A stretch of DNA of 64,000 bases from UBA1723 sp045629285 (lineage in GTDB: Bacteria > Bacteroidota > Bacteroidia > Bacteroidales > Paludibacteraceae). Below, one piece after another: positions 17,601-26,476 of the stretch. Made by a program: the position numbers and the translations under genes. The stretch lies in assembly GCA_045629285.1 (NCBI GenBank), contig JAZQQY010000035.1, forward strand, positions 62,001 to 126,000, written 5' to 3'. Within the stretch, counting starts at the first letter, position 1; every line of letters begins with the position of its first letter. The notes beneath the pieces were generated by a model, which made no database searches, had not been told where the DNA came from, and saw nothing but the letters and a program-made list of their open reading frames with translations.

Positions 17601-20600
17601 ATAACCATCATCAACGATCATTTCCTGATGACCGTCAAAGTACTTGTAAACGTAATTATCGCATGCATATACAACTGAATCAATCTTAATCGGCTCAACA
17701 ATACGTACATTGTAAATCTTTTTATCTTCACACAACGTACCATTTGACAAAGGAATTTCAATCTTACCAGATGTTGTCAATGTTTCTCCATTCAAAGTAA
17801 ACGATCCACATGTGTCAACATAGTAATTCTCAATTACCGACTTATTGATTGTAACCTTATATGGCTGAATTTGTGTACGACATGCCTTAAGAATATTTGG
17901 ATCTTCCTTAGTTATAGTAAACTCAGCATCCTCAGTATATGTCTGACCTTCAATAATTGCCTCATTACACTCATTAACATCAATCAAGTCAAGAGTAGTT
18001 ATATTCTCAACTGTAATTGTAGTTTTTCTGATGATACTATCACAATCACAGGCATCAGTTGTTTTGATTGTATCGATCACAACATGTTTACCTGCATCAA
18101 AAGTAGTCAACTCTCCCTTTGAATTAATGAATTCAAAAGGAGCACAACCTTGAGTATTGACTGTCTGAGGTGTTACTTTATGAATATGGACAAAAACCGT
18201 TCTCTTTGAAGAACATCCTGTTACAGAACTTATCTCATCCTTATAAACAGTATCTTTTTCAAAAATCACAGGTCTTCCAGACAAATTCTTGTAAACGACT
18301 CTTCCACAACCGTGGATAGTAGTATCGTTGAATGTTGTCGACTTACCGATTGTCACATGGTATGTCACTAATGTGTCATTATCACAAGCACCTACATTCA
18401 AACCGCTACGTGTTTCTACATAGTCGCCACTCTCTTTCCAAACTTTCGTTCTTCCTTTATACTCGTATGTATAAGGTCCACACCATGAAATATACTCTTC
18501 TCTTGTCGGCTGCTTACCAATCAAATCATGTTTGATTATAACTTTAGAAGGGCACTGACAATTTGGATCAAGAGATGTCACAAAAGTAGTATCTGATCTT
18601 GGCTCTGTTGAAGTACAGATACCTGTAGCACACTCATACTCGATCTCTTCGCACCATATTTTTGTCGTCACAACTGTATCTGGCACTGCAGCTTTAATAT
18701 GATGTCTTTTAAGTTCATACAACATTCCACCAGGCACGTTAGCATCCGGCGTCATAATTGTATCAATTACGATCGTATCCTTTGTGTATGTTTTACCGTT
18801 ATAAACAACAGGCTTACAACTCCAAAGTTCATCCTCGGTATTAGTGATTTTAATTGGAATCACATATTTAACATTGATCTTGATGCTATCACAATCGACA
18901 TCAGAATATTTAACCTTATCAACAACCAACTCCTTTGGTGTCAATACATATTCCTTTCCTACACTTATAGTCTGTGGATCAATTCCACCTATAGGACTAT
19001 AAGTATAGCTCATTTCTCCAAGCTTAAATACCTTCAACGAGTCGATTATACCCAAATTCGGATATAGTTTTATCTCCTGATAATCTGTTATACAACCAGT
19101 AGGATTTACGGTAGGACTCTTAAAAGTTCTGATAAAATATAACCCTGACTTGTCATATTTTTTACCGTCAATTTCAACTGAACTAACACCACAGTCTCCT
19201 TTTAAAAGCGGCAAGTATTGAACCTTTGATTCTAAAATATTAATTTTAACCTCATTACCTGCACTGTTTATAATTGTACCATTGTCTTTAGGAAAGTACC
19301 AACGTCCTTCATACAAAGCACTGTCACATTCTTCGATAATCTCAGGTTCAGAGGAAGATGTGCCGACACAAATTGTATCGATCTTTCCATAAGCCTTTTG
19401 AGCAGTAGGCAGATAAGATACAAAAGCTCTATAAACAGTAGTCTTCGACTTAGAATACTGATAATTGCATGAAAAATCTATCTTATTACCATTAGTAGTA
19501 TTCTTAATATCCTTTACTTCAGTCCATGAACCATTTCCGACCTTTACCTCAATACCGAATCCCCATGGCTCGTTAACTTGATCGTCTGTAATATATTTCA
19601 ATCTACCATTCAAAGTAGAATTACTACCTACTTCAGTATGAGCCATAGTATAAATACCCGGATGGCAGAATGGATCAACATCATAATTTTCGTTTACCAT
19701 GAATCTAAGGACAGGCAATGTATCATTCATAAACTCAACATCCTCCCTCCACTGATTCTTACCAGTAAGATTCATAATATGATAGTCTCTCAGAATCTCA
19801 GCCAAACATCCGCTGCGCATAAAATCACTGGTTGCGACAAGAAGTTTATGTGACTCTTTATACTGAGAAGAAAAATCTTCTCCGTCTTTAAGATATGGAA
19901 CAAAATTTTTGCCATAACCGTTATCATGACAATACATTGATTCATAAAAACGTTTTGGACTCTCCTTTTTCGCATCTCGTCCGACAAAGAAATCAACATT
20001 GTCACGTTCATTTTCAAGAACCTTAACATTTGGATAAGAATAGCAATTCTTGACTACAATAGTTGCATCTTCGGTAACGATACCTACAAGTCCACCAAAT
20101 ACAGTTGCTTTCCATGTCTTTCCATCGTTATCAAAAGCAGAGAAACAATTAATGAATGTACCATTGCTACATTTTCCACATAAACCTCCTGAGTTTGTAA
20201 TCGAGAATGTCACTCCAAGAGTACCGATTTTTCCGTTAAATCCACAATTTTCCAAAACGCCTGCGTTGTTCTCACCGACCAATCCACCGACATATACATT
20301 ACCATTAAGGATAACATCATAAGCAAAACAGTCTTTTATATCTCCAGAGTTTACACCACAAAGTGAACCAACACTTTCTGCTCCACTTGTCGGACTAAAC
20401 TCACAATGTTTTACACTGCAATTAGTAATAGTGGCATCAACATTATTAGCAGCAATGGATCCGAAAGAAAAATGGCCGATACCATATACTTTTGAATTTA
20501 CAACATGACAGTTGACAATATCTGTATTTATAGCTTCGGATGTCAAGAAAGAAAAACCGGAAACCTTAAGTCCGTTCTGTGAAACTTGCATCTCCATATC

Positions 20601-21068
20601 AAAACCATCAAGATTAAGATTTTTAATCACAGACTTTGTGCCACCGCTTTTACCTACCCTACCGAACATTGACATATAATAATTTTTGGTAGCGACAGGA
20701 TTAGGCATCTTATCTTTTTTTATTATCCAATTAGATACGGTAAAACCACCTCCATCGTACTCACCATAGAAACTATTTAAATTGGTAGTTGGCAAACGTA
20801 AAGCACTTCTGCTCCAGTTATTAGCCGAAAGTGGCAACGGCGGCCTTCCTGTCGCAGCTGACAAAACTGACAAATCAATATCCTTTGTCTGTTTTACATA
20901 TAAATAGCTATTGTCTTTTGCAATGATATCTCTTAGTTCAGGTAAATCAGAAGGTTCATCAATTATGTAAGGTGTATCCTGTGAACCGTTTCCTGTTAAT
21001 GCCGCGAATGTATTTGTAGTAAATGACAACAAAAATAGCAGCACTGCAATTATACGGAATGAGTGCAT
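14664..21068 (-). CDS. Giant Cys-rich adhesin with T9SS sorting domain
   Basis: 2134 residues, the largest protein here. The start at 21068 (MHSFRIIAVLLFLLSF) gives a clean signal peptide and has AAAGGA 6 bases upstream; a longer frame to 21113 would bury it. About residues 60-420 contain GLUG-like repeats (SLCGVNSGDIKDC, GGLVGENNAGVLENC, GGLVGIVTEDATIVVKNC). From about 600 to 1590 there are many degenerate units with paired Cys and recurring CDSIIR/CDCDSII motifs. Three near-identical 113-residue units follow (1588-1917). The last 85 residues (PQPNPAEK, ending GKYIVK) are a type A T9SS sorting domain. It should be exported, cleaved and anchored on the surface, probably for adhesion. Confidence 0.92.
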   Translation of the reverse strand: MHSFRIIAVLLFLLSFTTNTFAALTGNGSQDTPYIIDEPSDLPELRDIIAKDNSYLYVKQTKDIDLSVLSAATGRPPLPLSANNWSRSALRLPTTNLNSFYGEYDGGGFTVSNWIIKKDKMPNPVATKNYYMSMFGRVGKSGGTKSVIKNLNLDGFDMEMQVSQNGLKVSGFSFLTSEAINTDIVNCHVVNSKVYGIGHFSFGSIAANNVDATITNCSVKHCEFSPTSGAESVGSLCGVNSGDIKDCFAYDVILNGNVYVGGLVGENNAGVLENCGFNGKIGTLGVTFSITNSGGLCGKCSNGTFINCFSAFDNDGKTWKATVFGGLVGIVTEDATIVVKNCYSYPNVKVLENERDNVDFFVGRDAKKESPKRFYESMYCHDNGYGKNFVPYLKDGEDFSSQYKESHKLLVATSDFMRSGCLAEILRDYHIMNLTGKNQWREDVEFMNDTLPVLRFMVNENYDVDPFCHPGIYTMAHTEVGSNSTLNGRLKYITDDQVNEPWGFGIEVKVGNGSWTEVKDIKNTTNGNKIDFSCNYQYSKSKTTVYRAFVSYLPTAQKAYGKIDTICVGTSSSEPEIIEECDSALYEGRWYFPKDNGTIINSAGNEVKINILESKVQYLPLLKGDCGVSSVEIDGKKYDKSGLYFIRTFKSPTVNPTGCITDYQEIKLYPNLGIIDSLKVFKLGEMSYTYSPIGGIDPQTISVGKEYVLTPKELVVDKVKYSDVDCDSIKINVKYVIPIKITNTEDELWSCKPVVYNGKTYTKDTIVIDTIMTPDANVPGGMLYELKRHHIKAAVPDTVVTTKIWCEEIEYECATGICTSTEPRSDTTFVTSLDPNCQCPSKVIIKHDLIGKQPTREEYISWCGPYTYEYKGRTKVWKESGDYVETRSGLNVGACDNDTLVTYHVTIGKSTTFNDTTIHGCGRVVYKNLSGRPVIFEKDTVYKDEISSVTGCSSKRTVFVHIHKVTPQTVNTQGCAPFEFINSKGELTTFDAGKHVVIDTIKTTDACDCDSIIRKTTITVENITTLDLIDVNECNEAIIEGQTYTEDAEFTITKEDPNILKACRTQIQPYKVTINKSVIENYYVDTCGSFTLNGETLTTSGKIEIPLSNGTLCEDKKIYNVRIVEPIKIDSVVYACDNYVYKYFDGHQEMIVDDGYVIVDKISYKVCQCDSIIRTVKVNISHDSYEQLATIKSCGPYLFTKKNGKQIWVEESQIVRDTAVTKFGCHVYSETEVVIIPVKTEILSEDHCKEYHSVVPVWNYNNQPVNVEEIPTSDIRSAELIFLNPNESYPACMDTTKLFLRVHGVGKMPVEQIVECDSFVYEDFKGTKSVITSSVVLYDTLKSTICDCDSIIRTTNITINNSIPESQRQTNALRACDSVIYKNSKGMDMIFKDDVHFLDTFKMKATGCDSVVIVDIRVPKSTGSVHLLTACGDTTLIDSLNDNFPHVFTESGVWRQVLGANAEGCSNYKEWHVEIIPTPRDTMYETGCGELSFRGDTYTSENEKATSFSLTVSGETKCDTTHNYILTVYPKYNHTEIIESCDFVERNGKIYRSSVFFRDTLLSRNNCDSIINVNIVVNRSKNTKDFMFGCNEVKFVDVDYNGGLPIYVHNDTTIYVEKINENGCPYMFVQKIEVGHPTSLTKHIVECFDEEIGYVKFRDLNLTSDTIVYDTVSSDNRCGTIIANIVNLIMPDMTTVHDTMFGCNEVTFVDEDYNGGIPVLVHRDSTINVDKITASGCEYHYAQEIKVGYPSYVDNKKFVCLDPTVGYVSFRDLRLKSDTVIYDTITSDNRCGTIIANIINVVSPEDDDIRDTVFGCDEVVYIDPDFNGGLPIYVHNDTTINVTKTTVDGCAYNLVQDIHIEHPTYIYEDVFECFESEKGFVAFRNLKLLSDTVIIDTVPSSNRCGSVITTNVELTMPVHDTIYIDSCLHITYEGVLFNDSSEVIRKYKTDEMGCDSFVHVMLNVNKCFPYPVLVNKYNWILVCNDEIFDDDTFKVKSNVKYNWYKNNELVSTTNDSYFTEDMELEGCYQVGIIVEGGSEYLSDIVCVNRQMGYSITPQPNPAEKLQAVVIVCDFQEESVIGTEIEVFNMTADRVYYSTATSNDIVIPGMTASGYYLVRLTTTSGKVLTGKYIVK
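15318..16307 (-). repeat. Three tandem 113-residue units in the adhesin gene
   Basis: Units run 16307-15969, 15968-15630 and 15629-15318 (339 bases each, the last slightly shorter). Each begins FGC[ND]EV, followed by D[YF]NGG[LI]P, [NR]DTTI/DSTI, one central GC, then ECF or VCL, FR[DN]L.L.SDT and NRCG. Four Cys per unit are conserved in position, suggesting two disulfides per domain. Protein similarity is high while DNA has diverged somewhat. Confidence 0.9.
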
Positions 21069-21127
21069 ATTAAGTCCTTTTATATTAAGTTCCTTGTCCA
21101 TATTTCTAAGCAATTTACTTTAACATG

Positions 21128-21159
21128 CAAATATATGATAAAAAACAAAGCATATCAAC
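21128..21159 (-). promoter_or_regulatory. Adhesin operon promoter
   Basis: On the minus strand GTTG (21156-21159) is separated by exactly 20 bases from TATATTTG (21128-21135), a full -7 match. The adhesin start at 21068 is about 60 bases downstream. The 263-base gap between the adhesin and obg holds this promoter and the oppositely oriented obg promoter, and I see nothing else in it. Confidence 0.7.
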
Positions 21160-21306
21160 ATACATATTATAAAGTTATCAACGAAATTATCAACAATCGC
21201 AATATTTATCAACAATTGATCTTCAACGACAGAAAAGCGGTATACATTTTGAGATAATAAACAATATAATTATAAGGTATTTTCACGAGAAAATGTAAAA
21301 TTTTCT

Positions 21307-21314
21307 TAAATTTG
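21307..21314 (+). promoter_or_regulatory. obg -7 promoter box
   Basis: TAAATTTG, an exact TAnnTTTG match, lies 17 bases before the obg start codon. The -33 position holds only a weak TTTC, so the promoter may be helped by an activator or be intrinsically moderate. Confidence 0.5.
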
Positions 21315-21331
21315 CACAAAATTGGAATACT

Positions 21332-22606
21332 ATGGCAAACAGTAATTTCGTAGACTACGTTAAGATTCATATCAGAAGTGGAAGAGGCGGCGGTGGTTCG
21401 GCTCATCTTCATCGCGAGAAATTCACACCTAAAGGTGGTCCCGACGGTGGAGACGGTGGACGCGGAGGACACATCATCATTCGTGCAAGCAAGGATTATT
21501 GGACTTTGCTTCACTTGAAGTATGACCGTCACATCTTTGCCGGAAACGGTATGAGCGGAAGCCATAGTAGAAGTTTCGGTGCCGACGGTGCTGATAAAGT
21601 CATTGAAGTGCCTTGTGGTACGGTTGTTTATGACGCTCAGACTGGTGAATATCTAATGGATGTAACTGAAGACGGCGAGCAGAAGATCCTTCTTAAAGGT
21701 GGGCGTGGTGGTCTAGGAAACTGGCACTTCAAATCTGCTACCAACCGTACTCCACGTTTTGCTCAGAGCGGTGAGCCTGGTCAGGAGCGTATCGTAATCC
21801 TTGAGTTGAAGGTTTTGGCGGATGTCGGTTTGGTCGGTAAGCCAAATGCAGGAAAAAGCACACTGCTTTCATCAATCTCAGCAGCAAAACCAAAGATCGC
21901 TGATTATCCGTTTACCACCCTAGTTCCAAACTTAGGTATCGTTGCCTATCGCGATGGAAAGAGTTTCTGTATGGCTGATATTCCAGGAATCATTGAAGGT
22001 GCCAGTGAAGGAAAAGGTCTTGGATACCGTTTCTTGCGTCACATCGAAAGAAATGCGATCCTTTGCTTCTTGGTCCCAGTCGACACAAACGATATCGTAG
22101 AAGAATATCATACTCTTTTGAAAGAGCTTGAAGCATACAACCCTGAACTTCTTGAAAAACAACGTGTTCTATGTCTTTCTAAGTCGGATATGCTAGACGA
22201 CGAATTGAAGGAATTGATAGCAGAGCAGTTGCCGAAAGATGTCAAGTGCTGCTTTATTTCATCCGTTGTCGGTACTGGTTTGATGCAGCTTAAAGATACT
22301 CTTTGGGAGATGATCCAGAACAATACTCACGAGGTCGAGACAATCACACACCGTAATCTTGATGCTGACAAGATCCGTAACGACTTTGACGACGATGATG
22401 ATTTCAGCTACGTCGACGAATCTCCTAACGATGCTGATTTTGATGAGTACGAGTGGGATGAGGAGCTATACGACGAGGTCATGAACGGTAAGACTCCATC
22501 TAAGTTCATGGAACAGGAAGTTGAAGGTGATGATGAGGAGGAACTTGTTGATTATGTAGAAGATGAAGATGATGAAGAAATTGTCGACTACATTGAAGAA
22601 AAGTAA
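21332..22606 (+). CDS. obg: GTPase ObgE/CgtA
   Basis: 424 residues. It is a ribosome-associated GTPase involved in 50S maturation and stress signalling. Residues 1-160 form the glycine-rich Obg fold (SGRGGGGSAHLHREKF, GGDGGRGGHII). The G domain follows with the P-loop GLVGKPNAGKS at 166-176, the switch II motif DIPGIIEGA near 216, LSKSD in the G4 position (an N to S change from NKxD) and SSVVGTGL as G5. The C-terminal 80 residues are an extended, strongly acidic tail (D/E runs such as DFDDDDDF and GDDEEELVDY) that is longer than in short Obg forms. A heptamer repeat begins at the stop codon. Confidence 0.97.
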   Translation: MANSNFVDYVKIHIRSGRGGGGSAHLHREKFTPKGGPDGGDGGRGGHIIIRASKDYWTLLHLKYDRHIFAGNGMSGSHSRSFGADGADKVIEVPCGTVVYDAQTGEYLMDVTEDGEQKILLKGGRGGLGNWHFKSATNRTPRFAQSGEPGQERIVILELKVLADVGLVGKPNAGKSTLLSSISAAKPKIADYPFTTLVPNLGIVAYRDGKSFCMADIPGIIEGASEGKGLGYRFLRHIERNAILCFLVPVDTNDIVEEYHTLLKELEAYNPELLEKQRVLCLSKSDMLDDELKELIAEQLPKDVKCCFISSVVGTGLMQLKDTLWEMIQNNTHEVETITHRNLDADKIRNDFDDDDDFSYVDESPNDADFDEYEWDEELYDEVMNGKTPSKFMEQEVEGDDEEELVDYVEDEDDEEIVDYIEEK

Positions 22607-22642
22607 AATGTAAGAAGTAAAAAGTAAAAAGTAAGAAGGGAA
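22601..22642 (+). repeat. AAGTAAA-type heptamer array after obg
   Basis: Starting at the last codons of obg, the sequence reads as six successive 7-base units: AAGTAAA, ATGTAAG, AAGTAAA, AAGTAAA, AAGTAAG, AAGGGAA. The stop codon TAA (22604-22606) lies inside the first unit. The array fills nearly all of the gap before the lipoprotein gene. Confidence 0.8.
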
Positions 22643-22652
22643 AGACTAAGAT

Positions 22653-23267
22653 ATGAAAGCAATTAAGTTTTTAAGAAATATCGCAGCTGCATGCCTATTG
22701 TTCTCATTGGCAAACTGTAATAACGTCAAAAAAGAGCCACAGGCTGTAGAAGAGACTGAGGACATTAGCAATTTGAGTAAGTTCGACGGATTTGACATCT
22801 TAGTTCCAGAAGGCTATACATCAACTACTTATCCTTTCCCAACAATTCCATTGGTTTTGGAGAAGGGAGAAGATATCATGATTGATGTCACAAAAGCAAA
22901 TACACAGGAAGAATTCAAGACTTTTGCTGAGAATCTTCTTAATTCAGACTCTCAAGAATATCCAGAATTCCGTTTAATCGAAATCTCTAAGCAGGATAAT
23001 GTAGTTGAGTTCATTTTCTCAGCAAAGACAGATGAAGAGGAATTCTCTAAGATTTCAAGAATTGTCAACGCTAAGGATGGTCTAGTCTACAGAGTTAACG
23101 GAGACATTGTTCCTGGTCAGAGAGACTCAGTAATTGCAATCGTCCGCAGTTTTCGTCCTACTGATTTCAAGGTAAACACAAAGATTCTTGATAAGATAAG
23201 CGACATTGCAAGTCAGGAGTCTGAAAAGATTGAAAATGAACTTCAAACTGAAGAAAACGCACAATGA
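22653..23267 (+). CDS. Putative lipoprotein, function unknown
   Basis: 204 residues. The N-terminus MKAIKFLRNIAAACLLFSLANCNN is a lipoprotein signal with lipidation expected at Cys 22 (LANC). The mature part, about 180 residues, has a beta-rich core (FDGFDILVPEGYTSTTYPFPTIPLVLEKGEDIMIDV) with alternating helices (DVTKANTQEEFKTFAENLL) and an acidic tail. It resembles small periplasmic sensor or binding lipoproteins in outline only. Its last four bases overlap the start of the metallo-hydrolase gene (ATGA), implying coupled translation. I do not recognise the family. Confidence 0.75.
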   Translation: MKAIKFLRNIAAACLLFSLANCNNVKKEPQAVEETEDISNLSKFDGFDILVPEGYTSTTYPFPTIPLVLEKGEDIMIDVTKANTQEEFKTFAENLLNSDSQEYPEFRLIEISKQDNVVEFIFSAKTDEEEFSKISRIVNAKDGLVYRVNGDIVPGQRDSVIAIVRSFRPTDFKVNTKILDKISDIASQESEKIENELQTEENAQ

Positions 23268-23908
23268 AAATAGAAATTTTCGTTTTCAACCCGATTTCAG
23301 AGAACACAATTGTAGTGATCGACGAGACCACTAACAAATGTGCTGTCATCGATGCCGGATGTCGTAGCAGAATGGAGAAAGTGAAGTTGAAGAAATTCAT
23401 TGAGCAGAATGGTTTGACTCCAGTCGCCCTTCTAAATACACATCTTCATTTCGACCATATCTACGGCAACAAATTCATGCTTGAGACTTTTGGTCTAAAG
23501 ACATACGCAAGTGCTAAAGATCAATTCTTTATAGACACATTCGTAGATCAGCTTAACCTGTTCGGAATGCCGACAGACGAACCGGCTCCTGAGATCGGAA
23601 CAAAGATCAAGGAGGGCGACGTGATCGAGGTAGGAAACATCAAGTTGAAAGTTATCGAGACTCCAGGTCATAGTGCAGGAAGCGTTTGTTTTTATGCAGA
23701 GGCAGAGAAAGTTTGTTTCACTGGCGACACAATCTTCAAGCAGTCGGTAGGAAGAACAGATTTTCCTACTGGAAGCCAACGTGAAATTATGGAGAGCATC
23801 ACAGGCAAGCTATTGAGATTGCCAGACGATACAATCCTATATCCTGGTCACGGAGAGTCAACTGACGTGGCTTGGGAGAAAATGAACAATCCATATTTGG
23901 AGTATTAA
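23264..23908 (+). CDS. Metallo-beta-lactamase-fold hydrolase (glyoxalase II-like)
   Basis: 214 residues. The metal motif is THLHFDH (His60, His62, Asp64, His65), with later ligands in ETPGHSAGSVCFY and CFTGDTIFKQSVGRTD and a final LYPGHGEST. This set, especially GDTLF..S.GRTD, marks the YcbL/glyoxalase II-like subfamily that hydrolyses thioesters or related substrates in the cytoplasm. It starts inside the end of the lipoprotein gene and ends 1 base before the isochorismate synthase gene, so the three are probably one transcript. The real substrate is not deducible. Confidence 0.92.
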   Translation: MKIEIFVFNPISENTIVVIDETTNKCAVIDAGCRSRMEKVKLKKFIEQNGLTPVALLNTHLHFDHIYGNKFMLETFGLKTYASAKDQFFIDTFVDQLNLFGMPTDEPAPEIGTKIKEGDVIEVGNIKLKVIETPGHSAGSVCFYAEAEKVCFTGDTIFKQSVGRTDFPTGSQREIMESITGKLLRLPDDTILYPGHGESTDVAWEKMNNPYLEY

Positions 23909-23909
23909 A

Positions 23910-24974
23910 ATGCAGAATTTTGAAGATAAATGGATAGAGGTCATCCGTCGTGCAGAAACGACGGATGCTCTTTTTTGTATCTTCAAAAAAAGAGGTGTAG
24001 CGACGCAATTCTTTGCATCAAACGCATCACAATTAAGCAGTTACAATCCAAATGCAGATGGTTTCATCTTGTCTTCATTCAATGATGGTGAACTAAAGAT
24101 GATTCCTAACGACATCACATTCAATCTTGAATCCGAATCCGACATTGCAAGATTTGACATTTATTTAAGTCAACGCAAGCAGTTGGAACCGAAGTGTCAG
24201 GCATCTGAGTCGACTACAGAAAAAGAGTACGGAGAAGCATTTGATAAAGTGATGCAGAAATTGCAGTCGAAAGAGGCCGCAAAGATTGTTTTGTCGGCCA
24301 AACAAAGCATCAAATCAGCCACATCTCCTTTCAAAATTTTCAATAACATAGCTTCAAAAGAAAGTTATGAATTCGCCTACCTACTCCACTTGCCCAACGG
24401 AGAGACGTGGATAGGCAACACACCTGAAATATTGCTTCAGAAAAGAGCAGGTTCATATTCTACAATTTCCCTTGCAGGAACAATCGCCAACGATGGCAAA
24501 CAGCAGTGGAAAGAAAAGGAAATACGTGAGCAGCAAGTCGTAACAGATTATATTACTGAATGTTTGAAAGAGAAATGCAACGACATCATCGTCGGCAAAA
24601 CACATTCAAAAGCAGCGGGGTTGATCCAACATCTTTGCACTGACATTTCTTTCGAATCAACAGAATCATTATCCACATTAATCAATCTGCTCCACCCCAC
24701 ACCAGCTGTACTTGGATATCCAACGCAGACTGCATTATCTGTCATCAAGTCGGCCGAGAAGCATCAACGTGAACTATATTCTGGAGTTGTAGGATTTCAA
24801 TCTGCATCAACAAATGAAGCAGATGTATTCGTCAACCTTCGTTGCGGAAAAATAATCGGAAACGACATCACTCTATTCGCAGGTGGAGGTATAATGCCAG
24901 ACAGTACCAAAGAGAACGAATGGAAAGAGGTCCAGATGAAATTCGAATCAATCAAGAAAGCTTTCTTTGAATAA
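23910..24974 (+). CDS. menF: Isochorismate synthase (chorismate-binding family)
   Basis: 354 residues. The C-terminal two thirds form a chorismate-binding domain: AAKIVLSAKQSI near residue 129, FAYLLHLPNGETWIGNTPEILLQK, the SLAGTIA motif near residue 190, LLHPTPAVLGYPTQTALS and GVVGFQSASTNEADVFVNLRCGKI, ending FAGGGIMPDSTKENEWKEV. This arrangement is that of MenF/EntC isochorismate synthases, most likely the first step of menaquinone synthesis in an anaerobe. No other men gene is in the window, so the assignment to menaquinone rather than salicylate-type products rests on the lineage. It lies 1 base after the hydrolase and is followed by a terminator. Confidence 0.85.
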   Translation: MQNFEDKWIEVIRRAETTDALFCIFKKRGVATQFFASNASQLSSYNPNADGFILSSFNDGELKMIPNDITFNLESESDIARFDIYLSQRKQLEPKCQASESTTEKEYGEAFDKVMQKLQSKEAAKIVLSAKQSIKSATSPFKIFNNIASKESYEFAYLLHLPNGETWIGNTPEILLQKRAGSYSTISLAGTIANDGKQQWKEKEIREQQVVTDYITECLKEKCNDIIVGKTHSKAAGLIQHLCTDISFESTESLSTLINLLHPTPAVLGYPTQTALSVIKSAEKHQRELYSGVVGFQSASTNEADVFVNLRCGKIIGNDITLFAGGGIMPDSTKENEWKEVQMKFESIKKAFFE

Positions 24975-25006
24975 AAAACCGCAACAGTCAACACTATCGC
25001 GGTTTT
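24975..25006. terminator. Bidirectional terminator between convergent genes
   Basis: AAAACCGC (24975-24982) pairs with GCGGTTTT (24999-25006) across a 16-base loop. It directly follows the isochorismate synthase stop and is followed by T-rich sequence on both strands, so it can also end the convergent permease transcript. Confidence 0.75.
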
Positions 25007-25046
25007 ATTTTAGATCATTACAAAATTTATTGTAGTATTTTTACTA

Positions 25047-26414
25047 TTATTTCACAACTTCATAACCAAAGCTATCGACAACTGCAGTCATCTGCTCCAT
25101 CGTCATGCTTTTGCCCTCTTTGAATTTGATAGTAACCAAACCAGAATTATGATCCACCTCACACTCTTCCACCTCATCGTTGCTTAGGAATCCATTCTTC
25201 ACGTTACCTGCACAATGGCTGCAACACATACCCTTAACCTTTAACTCAACTATTTTTGATTCTTGAGATTCATGCCCATGGCAGTGACACTCTCCTTCAT
25301 GACAGTGACAATCATCACCGTCGTCATCATGCTCATGGCAGTGACACTCTCCATCTTCATGATCGTGATCATGGCAACAACCACAACCACAGCCACATTC
25401 ACCGTGATGGTGGTGACCGTTAGCCCAAGCCTTGATCAAAAGAATCACGAATACTACACTACATACAATACTGAACCACTCAGAATGTCCCTCTTCACAA
25501 CAATCTACAACTGCTTTCATTGAGCTTACGTCGAACCAGCTAACAGGCAAAGCATAATCCATGATCAAACCGAAACCGATTGCGCCAAGCACGATAGAGA
25601 CGATATAAAGTATAGTCTGTTTTTTACCGAATGCCTTATTAATCACAAGCATAGAGGCAGTGTTGATTGCAGGACCAGCCATCAAAAGAACGAATGCAGC
25701 ACCAGGAGTCATACCCTTCATCATCAACGAAAGTGCAATTGGAATCGAACCAGTAGCACAAGTATACATCGGAATCGCAATGACAAGAACAATCAACATG
25801 TTCAAGAATGGATAATCCTGTAGAGCAGCAAAGAAATCGTCTGGAACAGCCACAGTAATCAACGCCGAAACCAACAAACCGATAACCAACCATTTACCTA
25901 CATCCTCAAGCAACTCGTCAAATGCATATTTAAAGGCGATTTTCAACTTTTCCCAGAATGTACGATTCTTGGATTCTTCTTCCTTAACAACCACATCCGA
26001 CTCCTTTTCATCCTTAAACGCCATATCAGTCACAACACCACCGATCAAACCAGTTACCAACGCAGCTATAGGTCGGATGATTGCAAAAGGCAACCCAAGT
26101 AGAGAATATGTCGCAAGTATGCTGTCAACACCAGTTTGAGGAGTCGAAATCAAGAATGAAGTGCAAGCTCCGCGTGAAACACCACTTTTTCTCAACGAAA
26201 CAGTTGTAGGCAATACACCGCACGAACAAAGCGGAAGCGGCACACCAAGCAAAGTCGAATATAAAACTGATTTGAATCCAGGCGTTTTAAGATGCTTGGC
26301 AAATAACTTCTGTGGAATAAATGCGTAAAGCAAACCGGCTATAAAAAAACCGAGAAGTAGGTATGGCGCCATCTCAAGGACCAATGCCCATAATGAAGAG
26401 AAAAACTGCATCAT
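25047..26414 (-). CDS. SO_0444-type Cu/Zn efflux permease with HMA tail
   Basis: 455 residues, inner membrane. Two blocks of transmembrane helices (about 8 in all, roughly residues 7-125 and 170-330) form a PF03773 permease, with PLPLCSCGVLPTTVSLRKSG and TSFLISTPQTGVDS in the first half and VIAIPMYTCATGSIPIALSL in the second. A loop of about 335-385 is extraordinarily rich in His, Cys, Asp and Glu (HHHHGECGCGCGCCHDHDHE type). The last 65 residues form an HMA domain (VKGMCCSHCAGNVKN). Metal capture by loop and HMA followed by export is the likely role. No metal-responsive regulator gene is adjacent. An inverted repeat sits 63 bases upstream. Confidence 0.9.
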   Translation of the reverse strand: MMQFFSSLWALVLEMAPYLLLGFFIAGLLYAFIPQKLFAKHLKTPGFKSVLYSTLLGVPLPLCSCGVLPTTVSLRKSGVSRGACTSFLISTPQTGVDSILATYSLLGLPFAIIRPIAALVTGLIGGVVTDMAFKDEKESDVVVKEEESKNRTFWEKLKIAFKYAFDELLEDVGKWLVIGLLVSALITVAVPDDFFAALQDYPFLNMLIVLVIAIPMYTCATGSIPIALSLMMKGMTPGAAFVLLMAGPAINTASMLVINKAFGKKQTILYIVSIVLGAIGFGLIMDYALPVSWFDVSSMKAVVDCCEEGHSEWFSIVCSVVFVILLIKAWANGHHHHGECGCGCGCCHDHDHEDGECHCHEHDDDGDDCHCHEGECHCHGHESQESKIVELKVKGMCCSHCAGNVKNGFLSNDEVEECEVDHNSGLVTIKFKEGKSMTMEQMTAVVDSFGYEVVK

Positions 26415-26476
26415 AATATTTTTACTTTTTAATTACCATTTTTCTTGTTTACGATGCAAAAGTATTGGTTCTCTTA

